NCBI GenBank assembly: GCA_944474755.1
Contig: OX104115.1
Location: forward strand, 50,895,648 to 50,959,647
Length of the DNA: 64,000 nt
Source: Limnoperna fortunei
Taxonomy: Eukaryota > Mollusca > Bivalvia > Mytilida > Modiolidae
Direction: 5' to 3'
Shown: one piece after another, positions 51,706 through 62,097 of the stretch
Numbering within the stretch: position 1 is the stretch's first letter
Layout: each line of letters begins with the position of its first letter
Notes under the pieces: generated by a model
Seen by the model: only the letters and a program-made list of their open reading frames with translations
Told to the model about the DNA's origin: nothing
The model's database searches: none
Position numbers and translations under genes: made by a program

Positions 51706-52734
51706 CGATACAAATACAATCGGCTGTTGTTGACGAGTGGGTAACCAAGCACAGTCCTATTTTGTTTTCAATATATTAATTTTTTCATGGACACAGTCTT
51801 TCCCACTCGGATTTCTTGAAAAGCGACAATAGTTACTACAAAATATCAAAACAAAATGCCAAGCGCACGAACCCCCCCCCCCCCCCCAAAAAAAAAAAAA
51901 AAAAAAACATACTGTTTTTAATGTTGTTGATCTGTACCATCTTTTATTAATAAACACACAGCAAAACAGCTGCTTTGTTTTTTGTTAAGTAGCTAACAAG
52001 TCTGTGCTCTAAAATAAAGAACCCATAATGTCACCTACCTGTCAACGTTATCAATGTGATTTCTCTTGATTTACCATTGAGTTGTTATATTATTTCTGAC
52101 ACTTAAGTTAATACATTATAAAGCAATATGACACGCTTAAGTGCCGTTTATACAGGTATCGATTTCGGCATATATTAAACATGATACCTTTTTCTTTATT
52201 AGAACAAAATCTCTTTAGCGTAGGAATCTTTTCTTAATTATCTGCACAAAGTATTTGTTTGAGTTCGAGTTAATATAACTTTGATAGAATAAGAGTGATA
52301 TATGACTACACTGGATCGCTTACTGAAGCAAAATAAACTAGTAATAATTGTGTTGGGATGTCTAAAAAACCCAAACGAACCCTCATTGCCACAATAATCT
52401 TGCGCATGTTGAACCCCCTCCCCCCAAAAATTAAATGTAAATATTTACCAAGATAATGCAATGTCCTATATAATGACCCGTGTTTCCATGGAAACGACAG
52501 CCACTCTGACAATTCCAAAAGCTGATTGCAAAACACTTCAGGTCACCCCTATCATGTAACCAAAGTTTCATATTGATTGCATGGACATTGCATCTCAGAG
52601 AAACTGTTCGGACAAGATGGAACGGAAAGAAAACAAAGAAAAAGAAGAAAAAGAATAATAAGAAAAAGAAGAAGAAACCGGACAAAAATATTATGTCTCA
52701 TAAAACTTTGTTTGGACATTGGTAATTTGTTTAA
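51706..52734. other. Gene-free interval with simple tracts
   Basis: C17/A20-type tracts lie at about 51871-51907. A purine-rich AAGAAGAAA tract lies at about 52622-52678. No gene is supported. Confidence 0.45.
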
Positions 52735-52925
52735 ATGAGGTTTAAAGCAACTTTCAGCATATTTTTGCTATTATGGTTTCTAGTCTGAAGGAAAGCCGGA
52801 GTATAGGTGAAAACCCCTTAATTTCATAATAAAAGTCAATTGTCAATTAAAATTAGAGTTGAGCAAACCCGCAACCTCATTTTCGATGGACACGTGATCA
52901 ACCCTTAATCGGCCGTGGGATAATA
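52735..52925 (-). mobile_element. Diverged SINE copy, minus strand
   Basis: On the plus strand, AGCAACTTTCAGCATATTTT, GGAAAGCCGGAGTATAGGTG and GTCAATTGTCAATTAAAATT run in the order of the reversed SINE. They end near a worn box A (CCTTAATCGGCCGTGGG). It is heavily mutated. Confidence 0.55.
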
Positions 52926-53567
52926 AGAAATAGCGAATTTGTGACCTCTTCTTACCGTATCCGTCCTGTCATTGAGATTGAGAAATCATAATGATCACTG
53001 GAGGTACACTTGCAATTGTTTTTGGGTTCATCGCATCCTTCCAAATCAAGGAATCTGATTCCACGTTCACAGAACCCATGACTTAAGAAGATTGGATCAT
53101 CATCACTAAAAGATTTAAGAATGCTCACACGAACGAAAGTGTTGAAAGTGTATAAAAGAAAAAGACTCATCTAATTATAAAAGAAACATTTATATGTCTA
53201 TCAACTAACAAAAAAACAAGATGAACAATATATATTTAGGATGTTTCATTATGTTTAGTTGATAAAAAGTAACATTTATTTAAAATCGATATTGCCGTGA
53301 GATCTTTGCATCAAGCTAGAGAGTTACAATATGTCAAATCGCGTTATGCTGGGAAATTCAGAAATGTATACATTCATAAAACGCCTCAGTTCAAATGGAG
53401 AGTTCCAGTTTATTATAAAGTTTTTTGATCTTATTTATTTCATCAAATATTTTTAAAGGCACGTTTTAAGTACCCAGTCCTCGGAGGGCTATAAGATACC
53501 TCGGCGTTGCCGGCACCCCTTAGGATATTTGTGCATACATACAACAGGGTCAATATTAAAAAACCGA

Positions 53568-53832
53568 GGTCCTCAGTGGCCGAGTGGTTAAGGTAGTTAG
53601 CTATCTATTAATCACGTGGTCTGTCAACACTGAGATTGCGAGTTCGAGTCTCACTGCGGACAGGGTGCGCTTGACTCCATTATTTACTGACAAGGATTTC
53701 AGTTTTCAAACCGAGGTCTGTAGTTTTCTGCGGGTACTCCGGCTTCCTCCTCCAATAAAAGACTGGATGCGATGATATAGCTGAAAAATTACTGAAGGTG
53801 GCGTTAAACACGATTTAAACAAACAAACAAAC
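53568..53832 (+). mobile_element. Full-length tRNA-derived SINE with target duplication
   Basis: Head GGTCCTCAGTGGCCGAGTGG, TTAAGG; box B GAGTTCGAGTCTCACTGCGG; body GGGTACTCCGGCTTCCTCCT; tail GATATAGCTGAAAAATTACT, GAAGGTGGCGTTAAACACG and (CAAA)n. It is flanked by TTAAAAAACCGA (53556-53567) and TTAAAAATACCGA (53833-53845), a target duplication with one change. This is the best plus-strand reference copy in the window. Confidence 0.87.
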
Positions 53833-53959
53833 TTAAAAATACCGATTTATTATTTGCTGGGCTCCTTTTTGAAACAGTCTTTTTCGCTGATGAGTGGGGA
53901 TAAAAATGTGTTAAATTTCTGTTTCTTCATTTTTGTTTGTTTTGTTTTGTTTTGTTTGT

Positions 53960-54003
53960 AGCTATTGACCCTTCGGGTGTAATTGCTAATAAAACTTATT
54001 ATT
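53960..54003 (+). mobile_element. LINE 3' terminus fragment
   Basis: GACCCTTCGGGTGTAATTGC, TAATAAAACTTATTATT resembles the last 45 bp of the 22-24 kb LINE (GACCCGCATGGGTGTAATTT, TGCCAATAAAGTTATTATT), including the short stem and the TTATT tail. It is a very short 5'-truncated copy. Confidence 0.5.
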
Positions 54004-54148
54004 TTGAAATGCATTATTACATGTAAAGGGAAGCAACACTTAAATGAAAGATGTGACTTGTAATAAAATCTGAAAGCGTATTTATTTATTTGTGTTCTGT
54101 AAAACGATATTTTATGACGCTATAAGGAATGATTTTGTTGATACTATA

Positions 54149-54299
54149 CAATTACTGTCTTTTGATGAGGTAAATGTGTGGAGTTATTGACTTTTGAAAA
54201 AACTGTTATTCACCGAGCCCAGCGGGCGAGGTGAATAACAAAGAGTTTTTTCAAAAGTCAACAACTCCACACATTTACCGAATCAAAAGACAGTTATTG
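54149..54299. mobile_element. Foldback element 1 of a pair at 54 kb
   Basis: Arms 54149-54214 and 54230-54299 are near-perfect inverted copies (CAATAACTGTCTTTTGAT..., ending GTTATTCACC). The centre GAGCCCAGCGGGCGA forms an inner GC stem. The spacer is only 15 nt. Confidence 0.82.
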
Positions 54300-54367
54300 T
54301 TTTATTCAATAATGCAACAAAAATCAAATATCAAATTTATGATTTTTACTGAAAAATTTGAATCAAA

Positions 54368-54483
54368 AAGGATATTCACTAAAAATAAAATGGTTATTCA
54401 CCGCGGGAAAATGTTGCATTATTGAATAAATCGCATGCATTTTCCCGCGGTGAATAACCATTTTATTTTTAGTGAATATCCTT
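54368..54483. mobile_element. Foldback element 2: perfect 46-bp arms
   Basis: Arms 54368-54413 and 54438-54483 are exact inverted copies (AAGGATATTCACTAAAAATA..., GGTTATTCACCGCGGGAAAA, TG), with a 24-nt loop. They share the GGTTATTCACC phrase with foldback 1 located 70 bp away. Confidence 0.85.
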
Positions 54484-54879
54484 GTTTATTTAAATTTTTC
54501 AGGCACATTATTTTTATACAAAATGTTTTATATATTATTGAATAAATACAGTTATATTTAACTGCGGGTTTCAGTACATTTCGGACGTTCCGAATGGGGT
54601 GTTCTTGTATTAAAGTCATTCAGTCAAATTACCCAGCTTACGTTTGATAATTTTGTTGTTATCTTAGGTTGCGCTGTATGTAACCTAAATTAGTTCTTTC
54701 ATATTATAAATATAAATATAGTCCTGGCACATAAATTGCATCATCAATGATTATCACTAAAAATTTCTAAAAGTCTGTCATCTTACGAAAAAGATGAACA
54801 ATGTCTGTTTTAAATAGGATACAGGTTCATTATGTTAAGTAAATTAAAAGTAAACACCAGCGCATTTGTTTAAAACAAG

Positions 54880-56165
54880 ATCTCAGCATTAAGCTAGAGC
54901 GTTTCAATATGTCATTTACGGTTCAGCGAACTGCGCTTTCATGTACACCAGTAGTTAAGATTGTCGACTAAATAAACAATAGAAGTGACAAATGTCGGTG
55001 CTACATCAACAATATATTTGATATAACAGTAGAACCAAATACGGAATTTACCAGATTCAGTTTTGGGTATGGAAAAGTCTCAGAAGTTGTTTGTTTGTTT
55101 GAATGATGTTTAACGCCATTTTCAGCAATCTTCCAGCTATATCGTGGCGTCCAGTTTATATTTGGGGAGGAAGCCGGAGTACCCAGCGAAAACCCCGGCC
55201 TGCGGTAGGAAAACTGGCCATCCTTGTCAATTAAGGTTGAAGTCGAGTACACCCTGCCCGAAGTGAGAATCAAATCCTCAATTTCAATGTTGTCATACCT
55301 CGTGATCAATAGTAGACAAACTATGTTAACCACTCAGAAGTTGTAAATGTATCATGCGTTGATAGCTCATACGTATGTGCAAACCAGTAAACAAAAAAAA
55401 AAAGAAACATTAAAAACGTACTTATTAAATAAGTAGAAAACTTCATGATTTTAAAAGGTAACAAATAGAAAAATCCAGTTAAAATACAGACTGAAATTGT
55501 GCATGTTTGCATTTAGTATTATATCAAAACTCGGTTCAAATGAATAGTCCCAATTCACTGAATTTTTTTTTGGATTATATTAGTTTCACACAATATCGAC
55601 ACGAGTGGTTGTAAATGCAAATGAATATTTAAATAAATTATTATAATGCTGCATTTTAAAGTTCCCTTGTCTTCTGGTGGCTATAAGAGACCTCAGCGTT
55701 GCCGCCACCTTAATGCCATTTTTACAGATATATGGGATCCCCAGACAGATAACATGATCAATAATAAAATACCCGTTCAAGATTTGGAATTACACATGAC
55801 GTGTAAAGGGAAGTAACCTTAAGATAAACTACTAGTATGTGATTTGACACTTGGTCAAAGACAACTCGTGAGAAAACTACATCTGAACGGCATATTATTT
55901 ATTAATTTATCACAAGAGGACTGATTTTGTTGTACATACCGGGATATTTAACATTTGACACATTGAGAATGGGGTTGTTTTGGACTTTTAGTAATTAATT
56001 TATGCTCCTCAATCCGATTACCCAGCTTTCTGTGATTATTATGTTTGTCAAAAATGTCACGTGTTATATGTAAACGTAATGAGGTTTTTCGTACTGTATG
56101 TATATTCCAGTCTCGACATCATAAATTTCAGAGTTAGTGACTACCAGTAAGTGTTAAATCGTTGT
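54880..56165 (+). repeat. Diverged tandem segmental duplication, unit B
   Basis: The counterparts are: GATCTCAGCATTAAGCTAGAG; CGGTTCAAATGAATAGTCCC; GGCTATAAGAGACCTCAGCG then TTGCCGCCACC; GACGTGTAAAGGGAAGTAAC; GGACTGATTTTGTTGTACAT; GAATGGGGTTGTTTT... and GATTACCCAGCTTTCTG. It carries its own independent SINE at 55091-55332. The origin of the duplicated unit is unknown. Confidence 0.65.
55091..55332 (-). mobile_element. tRNA-derived SINE, minus strand, 12-bp target duplication
   Basis: The SINE is bounded by exact CTCAGAAGTTGT repeats at 55079-55090 and 55333-55344. Read on the minus strand, the head is cut at the box A region (GTGGTTAACATAG), while box B, body and CAAACAAA tail remain. The truncated start at a perfect duplication suggests incomplete reverse transcription at insertion. 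Confidence 0.85.
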
Positions 56166-56457
56166 AAAAGTATATAAAATCTATTATTATGATGAGTTAT
56201 GGTAGAAGATAATGCTCAAGGTCATTCTTGAATTTACAACCTATGGTTGTTCCTTAAGTTATTTCCCTTTATTATAGTTCATTTTACACGGGACAACATC
56301 AAACTTATTAGAAATTCGTGTGCAGTATTAAATGAAATACAGACTTAAATCTCAATTTTCTGTTTAAGCCAGGAATGCAAGCGAATGTTTCCCGAAACTG
56401 TAGAACATTCATTTTGTATTCAAACATAACGATGCGCGAAAATGACAATCAAATTAG

Positions 56458-56660
56458 GGGCCTCGTTGGCCGGGTAGTTAAGGTAGCTATCGACTATTGA
56501 TAACGGTGTCCGTCTAGGAGGTTGCGGGGTCTGCTAGACTCCAATCTTAAGTGACAATGATTGCTAGAATTCTACCAATCTTCCTCCTCTACATGAACGG
56601 CCACGATATTAGCTGGAAAATTGCTGAAAGTCAAGGTAAACACGATTTAAAACATCATCA
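56458..56660 (+). mobile_element. tRNA-derived SINE, degenerate
   Basis: Head GGGGCCTCGTTGGCCGGGTA, GTTAAGG; worn box B (GGTTGCGGGGTC); body TCTACCAATCTTCCTCCTC; tail GATATTAGCTGGAAAATTGC, TGAAAGTCAAGGTAAACACG and a CAA-rich end. Confidence 0.7.
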
Positions 56661-57215
56661 ACAACAACAACAATATTCGTATTGTCGACTCTAATATTAT
56701 TTTACTTCCATTCGCCTAACATTCAAAGATAAGTTATCTATATAAAATCAATCAGTATTGTCGCACTCTGCACGTGTACTACATATATATATAATAGCAA
56801 TTATACATGTATGTACTTTTATAATGTATTTTGGAACATGTATATAACGAGAAATTAAAACTGTTATTACTAGTGTATAAACAGATTGGTTTTGCACTAG
56901 TTTTATTTTGACATTCACAACAAATATAATAATACATATCCAGAGTAAATGCACTTAGTCTATTGTTTGAAATTAGAAATATTGTGGATATTAAATATCG
57001 TGACATTTCAATATATAGAAATTACATCTTTTGATACTTTTATTTGATTAATTTTGGACATTCTGCATTTAACACCAATAGGACAACTACTTTTTTCATC
57101 ACTCGGTGATATATATTTGTATGTTTATTAATATGATCGTTTTACACTGTGCACAACACGGAATCACTGTCACCAGGTTTTCATTGCAACATATTTGGTA
57201 AGACAATTATATATA
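56661..57215. other. Gene-free interval
   Basis: AT-rich; nothing recognised apart from short TA runs. Confidence 0.4.
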
Positions 57216-58690
57216 CACCTCGCCATAAGTTAAGCAACACCAACAATGTTTTTTTTTATAATTTCAAAAATATTAATGAATATAAACTTTGTGTTATTTA
57301 TGTACTAAAGCCATCATTCGAGCACGGGAACGTTACTTTAATTTACTCCTCAGGTAATTTTTTAAATAGTAAAACCAGTTTGTCATACGATAGTCGAGCA
57401 CGCCTAAAAGCCTTGTGTTCCTTAACGATTTAGTGTTCATCTCCTGGTCTTTTTCGACTTCATCTTTACATTTTTACAATCCCTAGACGGAAATTAAGTG
57501 AAGCTGAGAAGTGGCAGATCGTTGGAATGCGTAATAGTGGACAGAGCTTGCGTCAGATAGCACAACACTTTATTATTGTATCGCGGCTACTGAAACGTCA
57601 TCGAGATGATGGAACTATTTAGGAACGTCTTAGGTCAGGTCGACCACCAAAAACATCTGAAAGGGAGGATAGAGCACTCGTTCGTATAGTCAAACGCCAA
57701 CCGTTTGCCACTGCAAGATATTTTCGTGACGATTGGAATATTTCAACCAGAGTCGCCGTTCGAACAGTTAACAGGCGCCTAAACAATTCAAGGTTGAGAG
57801 CTCGTCGTCCCTTGAAAAGTCCACTGAGACATCGCCAAGCACTTTTAGAGTGGGCACGATATCACCGCCATTTGAATATTTTAAGCGGGCGACGAGTACA
57901 CTGGACCGACGAAAGCAGATTCCCTCTTCGTCATATTGATGGGCGCATGCACTGCTTACAACTAGAACAACATCCTAGGCACTACAGCGTTTGGCGGTGG
58001 TGGTGTAATAGTGTGGGGAGGCTTTTCATACGACTGTAAACTGAATCTGTATGTGGTTGATGGGACAATGACAGGGCAGAATATCGAAATGACGTCATTA
58101 ACGCTATTATTGTGCCACATTTTGACAATCATGCACTTGGTAACAGACTCATCTTTATGGTTGACAACGCAAGACCTCACCGAGCTGAAATTGTACGTGA
58201 TGTTATCGAAAGGGAAGCTATTGAGCATCTTCCATGGCCATCCATGTCACCCGATATAAATCCAATTGAACATTTGTGTGATATCATTCGCCGTAACATC
58301 AATAACAGAGCAACTGCTTGTCAAAATGTCCCAGAACTACGTGTTGCCAATTTTGAATGTAAGAATTGACCACATACTACATTACGTCATTTTATTAACG
58401 GCATGAGGAGAAGAGTTAATGAACTGTACCGGAAGCGTGGTGGTTACACGACTTACTGGGGAGTATTTATTTGCGTTTAACACATTTCAAAGTGTCTTTT
58501 CTTTCCCTGAACGTTGACATGTGATGATGTGTTCACTTTAAGTTCATGAAATTGAAGTATGCAATCAAACTTATGAAAATTATATTTGCACTGTTTTTTA
58601 TATTTCTTTAAAAAAATATTAAAATATATAAAATCTTATATCAATCCCTGAAAAAAAATAATAGAGTGTTGCTTAACTTATGGCGAGGTA
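57216..58690 (+). mobile_element. Full-length Tc1-family transposon (inactive)
   Basis: Inverted ends of at least 24 bp (ACCTCGCCATAAGTTAAGCA, ACAC) lie at 57217-57240 and 58666-58689. The dinucleotide TA lies at both outer borders (57214-57215 and 58691-58692) within TA-rich target sequence. At 1,475 bp and with one transposase gene, the layout is classic Tc1/mariner. Confidence 0.9.
57485..58465 (+). pseudogene. Tc1-type DD34E transposase, inactivated
   Basis: The order is a helix-turn-helix start (RRKLSEAEKWQIVGMRNSGQ, SLRQIAQHF), a GRPPKTSERED linker, then a DDE core. First Asp in HWTDESRF, second in MVDNARPHRAE, third residue Glu in SPDINPIEHL. There are exactly 34 residues between the second Asp and the Glu (DD34E), which places it in Tc1. 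Breaks seen: TAG at 57620-57622; a frameshift near 57985; a compensating one near 58080; and TGA at 58367-58369, before the C-terminal HFINGMRRRVNELY. The enzyme would cut and paste the element at TA sites. This copy cannot make it. Confidence 0.9.
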
Positions 58691-58996
58691 TATATATATA
58701 TACAACAACTGCTTCTCTCTAACCATGACTGGAAACTACAATATTATCTATCTCTGCATATATTTGCTCTTTTATGTATGTCTGGTTATTGGTCTGATAT
58801 GTTGGTAAGCAGAACTACATTTGTTCGTTTTTTACTTGTAAAACAATCATGATCTTTGTGTGTCAATGCGCTAATTTTTTAGTATCTATTCTATATATGC
58901 TAATAATACATATCTACATAGTGTCGTTTTGAGTGCACACAAACACGGCGACCAGGGTTTTGTTTTCAATAATGCTAGAATGAAAAATATTTTGAC

Positions 58997-59201
58997 ACGT
59001 CACATACAGTTAACGGTTTGATATATATAAAACCAGGTTACCAATGGCACATCACATACAGTTCACGGTTTGATATATAAAAACGGGGTTACTAAAGGCA
59101 CATCACATACGATTCATGGTTTGATATTTAAAAGCAGGGTTACCAATGACACATCACATGCAGTTCACAGTTTTATTTATATAAAACCAGGTTACCAATA
59201 A
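58997..59201. repeat. About 60-bp tandem repeat, 4 diverged units
   Basis: Units share CACATCACATACAGTTCACG, GTTTGATATAT, AAAACCAGGTTACCAATG. Divergence is about 10-20 percent by eye. Confidence 0.82.
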
Positions 59202-59204
59202 AAA

Positions 59205-60560
59205 CAATAAGACTCTTATTTGTGAATAACTACGAACACTTAATGCGATTTTATATCTAATGTAATCTGGTTTTTTTTCAACCAAATGAAATTTTTAACG
59301 ATTTCCTCGTTATTTTACTGAGAAATGACCATATATGGAAGCAAATATATAAAGATTTTTCTTGCAAAATAAAGAAATTATAAATAACGAAACGTATATA
59401 TACCTTAGGTTACAATGAACAACCATTGTCTTGTAAACAATTTGTACATATTTTTGATCTTGAAATGTAACCAAATTTAGCTGTTGAATATCATTGCGTT
59501 ATTTTGATTAATGTAATTTATGGCCAATAAAATGACAGATAGAATAGATAGATTTATTGCACAATGTCCAGGGAGAAGTAGTTTAGCTATTTTTCTGAAA
59601 AGTTTAAATTAACAAGCATAAATTCATTAAGGGGAAAGGGATTAATTAAATCCGAATATTTAGAGCCACTGGAAAGTTTAGATTATTGGGCGGGAACACA
59701 CAATATAGCCTTTGTACAATCTTTAAAAAAAACAATAAAAGGGTGTTTATTGTGCATGAAGTGTGGCACTCTCCAAACATGTTATTCCACTATGGTTCGC
59801 AGGCATACCCTCTGTATTATAACCTCACAATTCCCTTAATGTTCGGACCTTCCCCATTCGCCATCTGAACAGTTCTGTTAAATGAGCCCTGGGAACCAAT
59901 GCAGGTATCCAGAATAAAATAACGTAGATTAAGTCATGAATGATTTGTATATAAATATTAAATTTAATTACTGTTTATTTAAAATAAGACATTATATGTC
60001 ATTTTAAAGGTACATTATACAGTTTAAAGGTATTGCAGGCCAAATATGTCATGTTTAACAGTATACGGGTTTTTTTGTAAGAAGAAGTTGGTTTCCCGAC
60101 CTAGTTCCGGAATTATCAAAAACAAAACCAATAAGAAGGCAGTCTTACTAATTTTGCAGTTTTTTTACTTAAAATTATAGGGTCGGCTATTTGTATTGTG
60201 GATGGAGTCTTACGAAATGGTGTGTTACTTGAAGGACTCACCGTAACCGGAAGTAATGTCTGTTGTGAGGTTTGTTAAAAATAATTCAAGAAATAATAGG
60301 CATAAAGAAATGTTAAATAAAACTTCTTTTTATTGCCACTGTAAAGAGGTAGAGTGCGAAAACCACATTACGCAATAATATTTACACGCAAACATATATA
60401 TATTGCACAATGCAAGGTGAATTCACAGTGAAATTAATTTTTTTTTCATTGAAATAACATGATCATTACTTTCATTGTGTATAATCAGTATGTTCACATA
60501 AATAGGACTGCATTTTGGCTGTACATGTTCGACTCACACATGACATACTGTGTAACGGAG
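59205..60560. other. Gene-free interval
   Basis: No gene or transposon end is supported. The 60-codon ORF at 59686 has no features. Confidence 0.4.
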
Positions 60561-60562
60561 GG

Positions 60563-60937
60563 CAGGGGCGGATACAGGATTTTCGAAAAGGGGGGGGGGG
60601 GTGTAAAAAGGGGATATCGGAAAAGCAGAGGGCCCCCAGAAGCTCTCGAAAAATGGTGAAAAATCCTGCATTCTCGCAATTTCCAAGCATCAAAATGAAT
60701 TTATTTAACACAAAGTTTTTATAGTGTTCAGTAACCTTTATTTGGTACAGTATACAGCAGAGATATCATTATAATCGAATTAGAACCGTTAATGCACTAA
60801 TTTAAGACGAGGACGAGCGGGGATGACATTTTTTGACTTTGGAGCTGGTTGTTACCCTCCCTGTTCTCTTTTTTCTTTCCTTTTTTTATGAAGGGGGCTT
60901 ACGCCCCTTAAGCCCCCCCCCCATGGATCCGCCACTG
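60563..60937. mobile_element. hAT5-like non-autonomous transposon, 5-bp target duplication (copy 2)
   Basis: The left end CAGGGGCGGATACAGG and right end (reverse complement CAGTGGCGGATCCATGGGG) match copy 1 at 48072-48458. GAGGG flanks both sides (60558-60562 and 60938-60942). Internal sequence is collinear with copy 1 apart from the segment just inside the left G-tract. Confidence 0.82.
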
Positions 60938-60939
60938 GA

Positions 60940-61913
60940 GGGAGACGTTATGGCTTCCAAGTAGAAATGATGAGGTCATGTAGGTCTAAGGTGTCACGTG
61001 GATACAATCATAATTGAGATAAGATTTGTTATTAAACGTTTATTAAATCAACAATATGTGAATGGAATTCACTGTCTAACAAAAATATTTTCTTTTTTCT
61101 TCTAAATAAATGTGTGTGGTTTTTTACATGAATTATAATAAATAATTTGAAAAATAACTTATACGTAAAACTATAATACAGCACCGTTATACAGATTTTA
61201 AAAGAAATAAGGTATATCCTCAGCTTTGTACAAACAGTTTCCGGAGTGCAATGACGTCTGGAAATATAACTTCGGACCAATCAATTTACTGTTCACTTTA
61301 TTTTTAAAGATGGTGTGCCATTTCTTTCTTTTCTGTAACATTCTGAAGAACGTTTTACATACAATTGTAATTTGTAAGAAATTAACAGATCAAACAGTGC
61401 TCTCCTTCGAAATTTAAACAGTATCAACATCACCTGATCTGCTACTCCGAACTTTAAAAGAGACATAGAATAATAGATCATATAGCTACAGCAAATCCCG
61501 AACTTCAAACAAACAAAGAGTAACGGATCAAACAAACTTCATCTGTGAAATGTACCAGATTGTTAGGTAATTAGTAATATCACGTGACTGCAAGGAGATT
61601 CTCTTCAAACAAAAACAAATCAACTCATTACGTTTCCGCGTGGTACACTGATTGAGATCATATGATTGTGAACCAACACAAATTTCTGTCAAACTCGAAA
61701 TCATTAACTGGAGTCATCAAATACGCAATATATAAACATTTTGATGCAAAAATCACCTTCAGAATTTGATTAAAATTAATCAAACCATCAATACAATGTG
61801 GTTCTCGTTTTACTATCTTGACCTCTTTTGATGGTGAAATAAATTACGGCAAATGAAATGTATATGGCACTTAAGTTGAGGTAGTAGGATATCAAATTCG
61901 TTTGCTGCTGGTA
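60940..61913. other. Interval downstream of the Pvf-like gene
   Basis: It probably contains that gene's 3' UTR. Minus-strand AATAAA hexamers occur near 61297-61303 and 61039-61044, both far from the stop. No other gene is supported. Confidence 0.35.
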
Positions 61914-62097
61914 TTATCTGTTTCTATGTCGTTCGTGATTCAAACGTTGCCTGCTCTCTGATATTGATAATACGGCACGTTTATCCCTAGTAGCCAGCTT
62001 GTATTTTGCGTTATCTGTTCCTGGACAGTATCCTTTTCTCATGTCAAACTCACCAGAATCACACTTTGGTTGTAAGCACTTCCCACTCTTTACACAA
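61914..62097 (-). CDS. Pvf-like gene last exon
   Basis: The acceptor is TATTTTCAG. It encodes CVKSGKCLQPKCDSGEF and CPGTDNAKYKLATRDKR, then a basic tail ending RHRNR and TAA. The RDKR site could be cut by furin-like proteases. Confidence 0.82.

Larger units (their letters stand above)
53290..54790 (+). repeat. Diverged tandem segmental duplication, unit A
   Basis: Shared landmarks, in the same order as unit B (54880-56165), are: GATCTTTGCATCAAGCTAGAG; CAGTTCAAATGGAGAGTTCC; GGCTATAAGATACCTCGGCG then TTGCCGGCACC; ACATGTAAAGGGAAGCAACA; GGAATGATTTTGTTGATAC; GAATGGGGTGTTCT... and AATTACCCAGCTTACG. Unit A gained a SINE, a LINE tail and two hairpins. Confidence 0.65.

Noticed and set aside
51871..51907. 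Telomere-like or structural C/A tract
   Set aside because: It is a plain C-run followed by an A-run with no TTAGGG-type repeats; simple-sequence slippage is sufficient.
53576..53660. Genuine tRNA-Ser/Leu gene
   Set aside because: Box A and box B are present, but there is no cloverleaf or acceptor stem, and the sequence continues into a SINE body and tail flanked by a target duplication.
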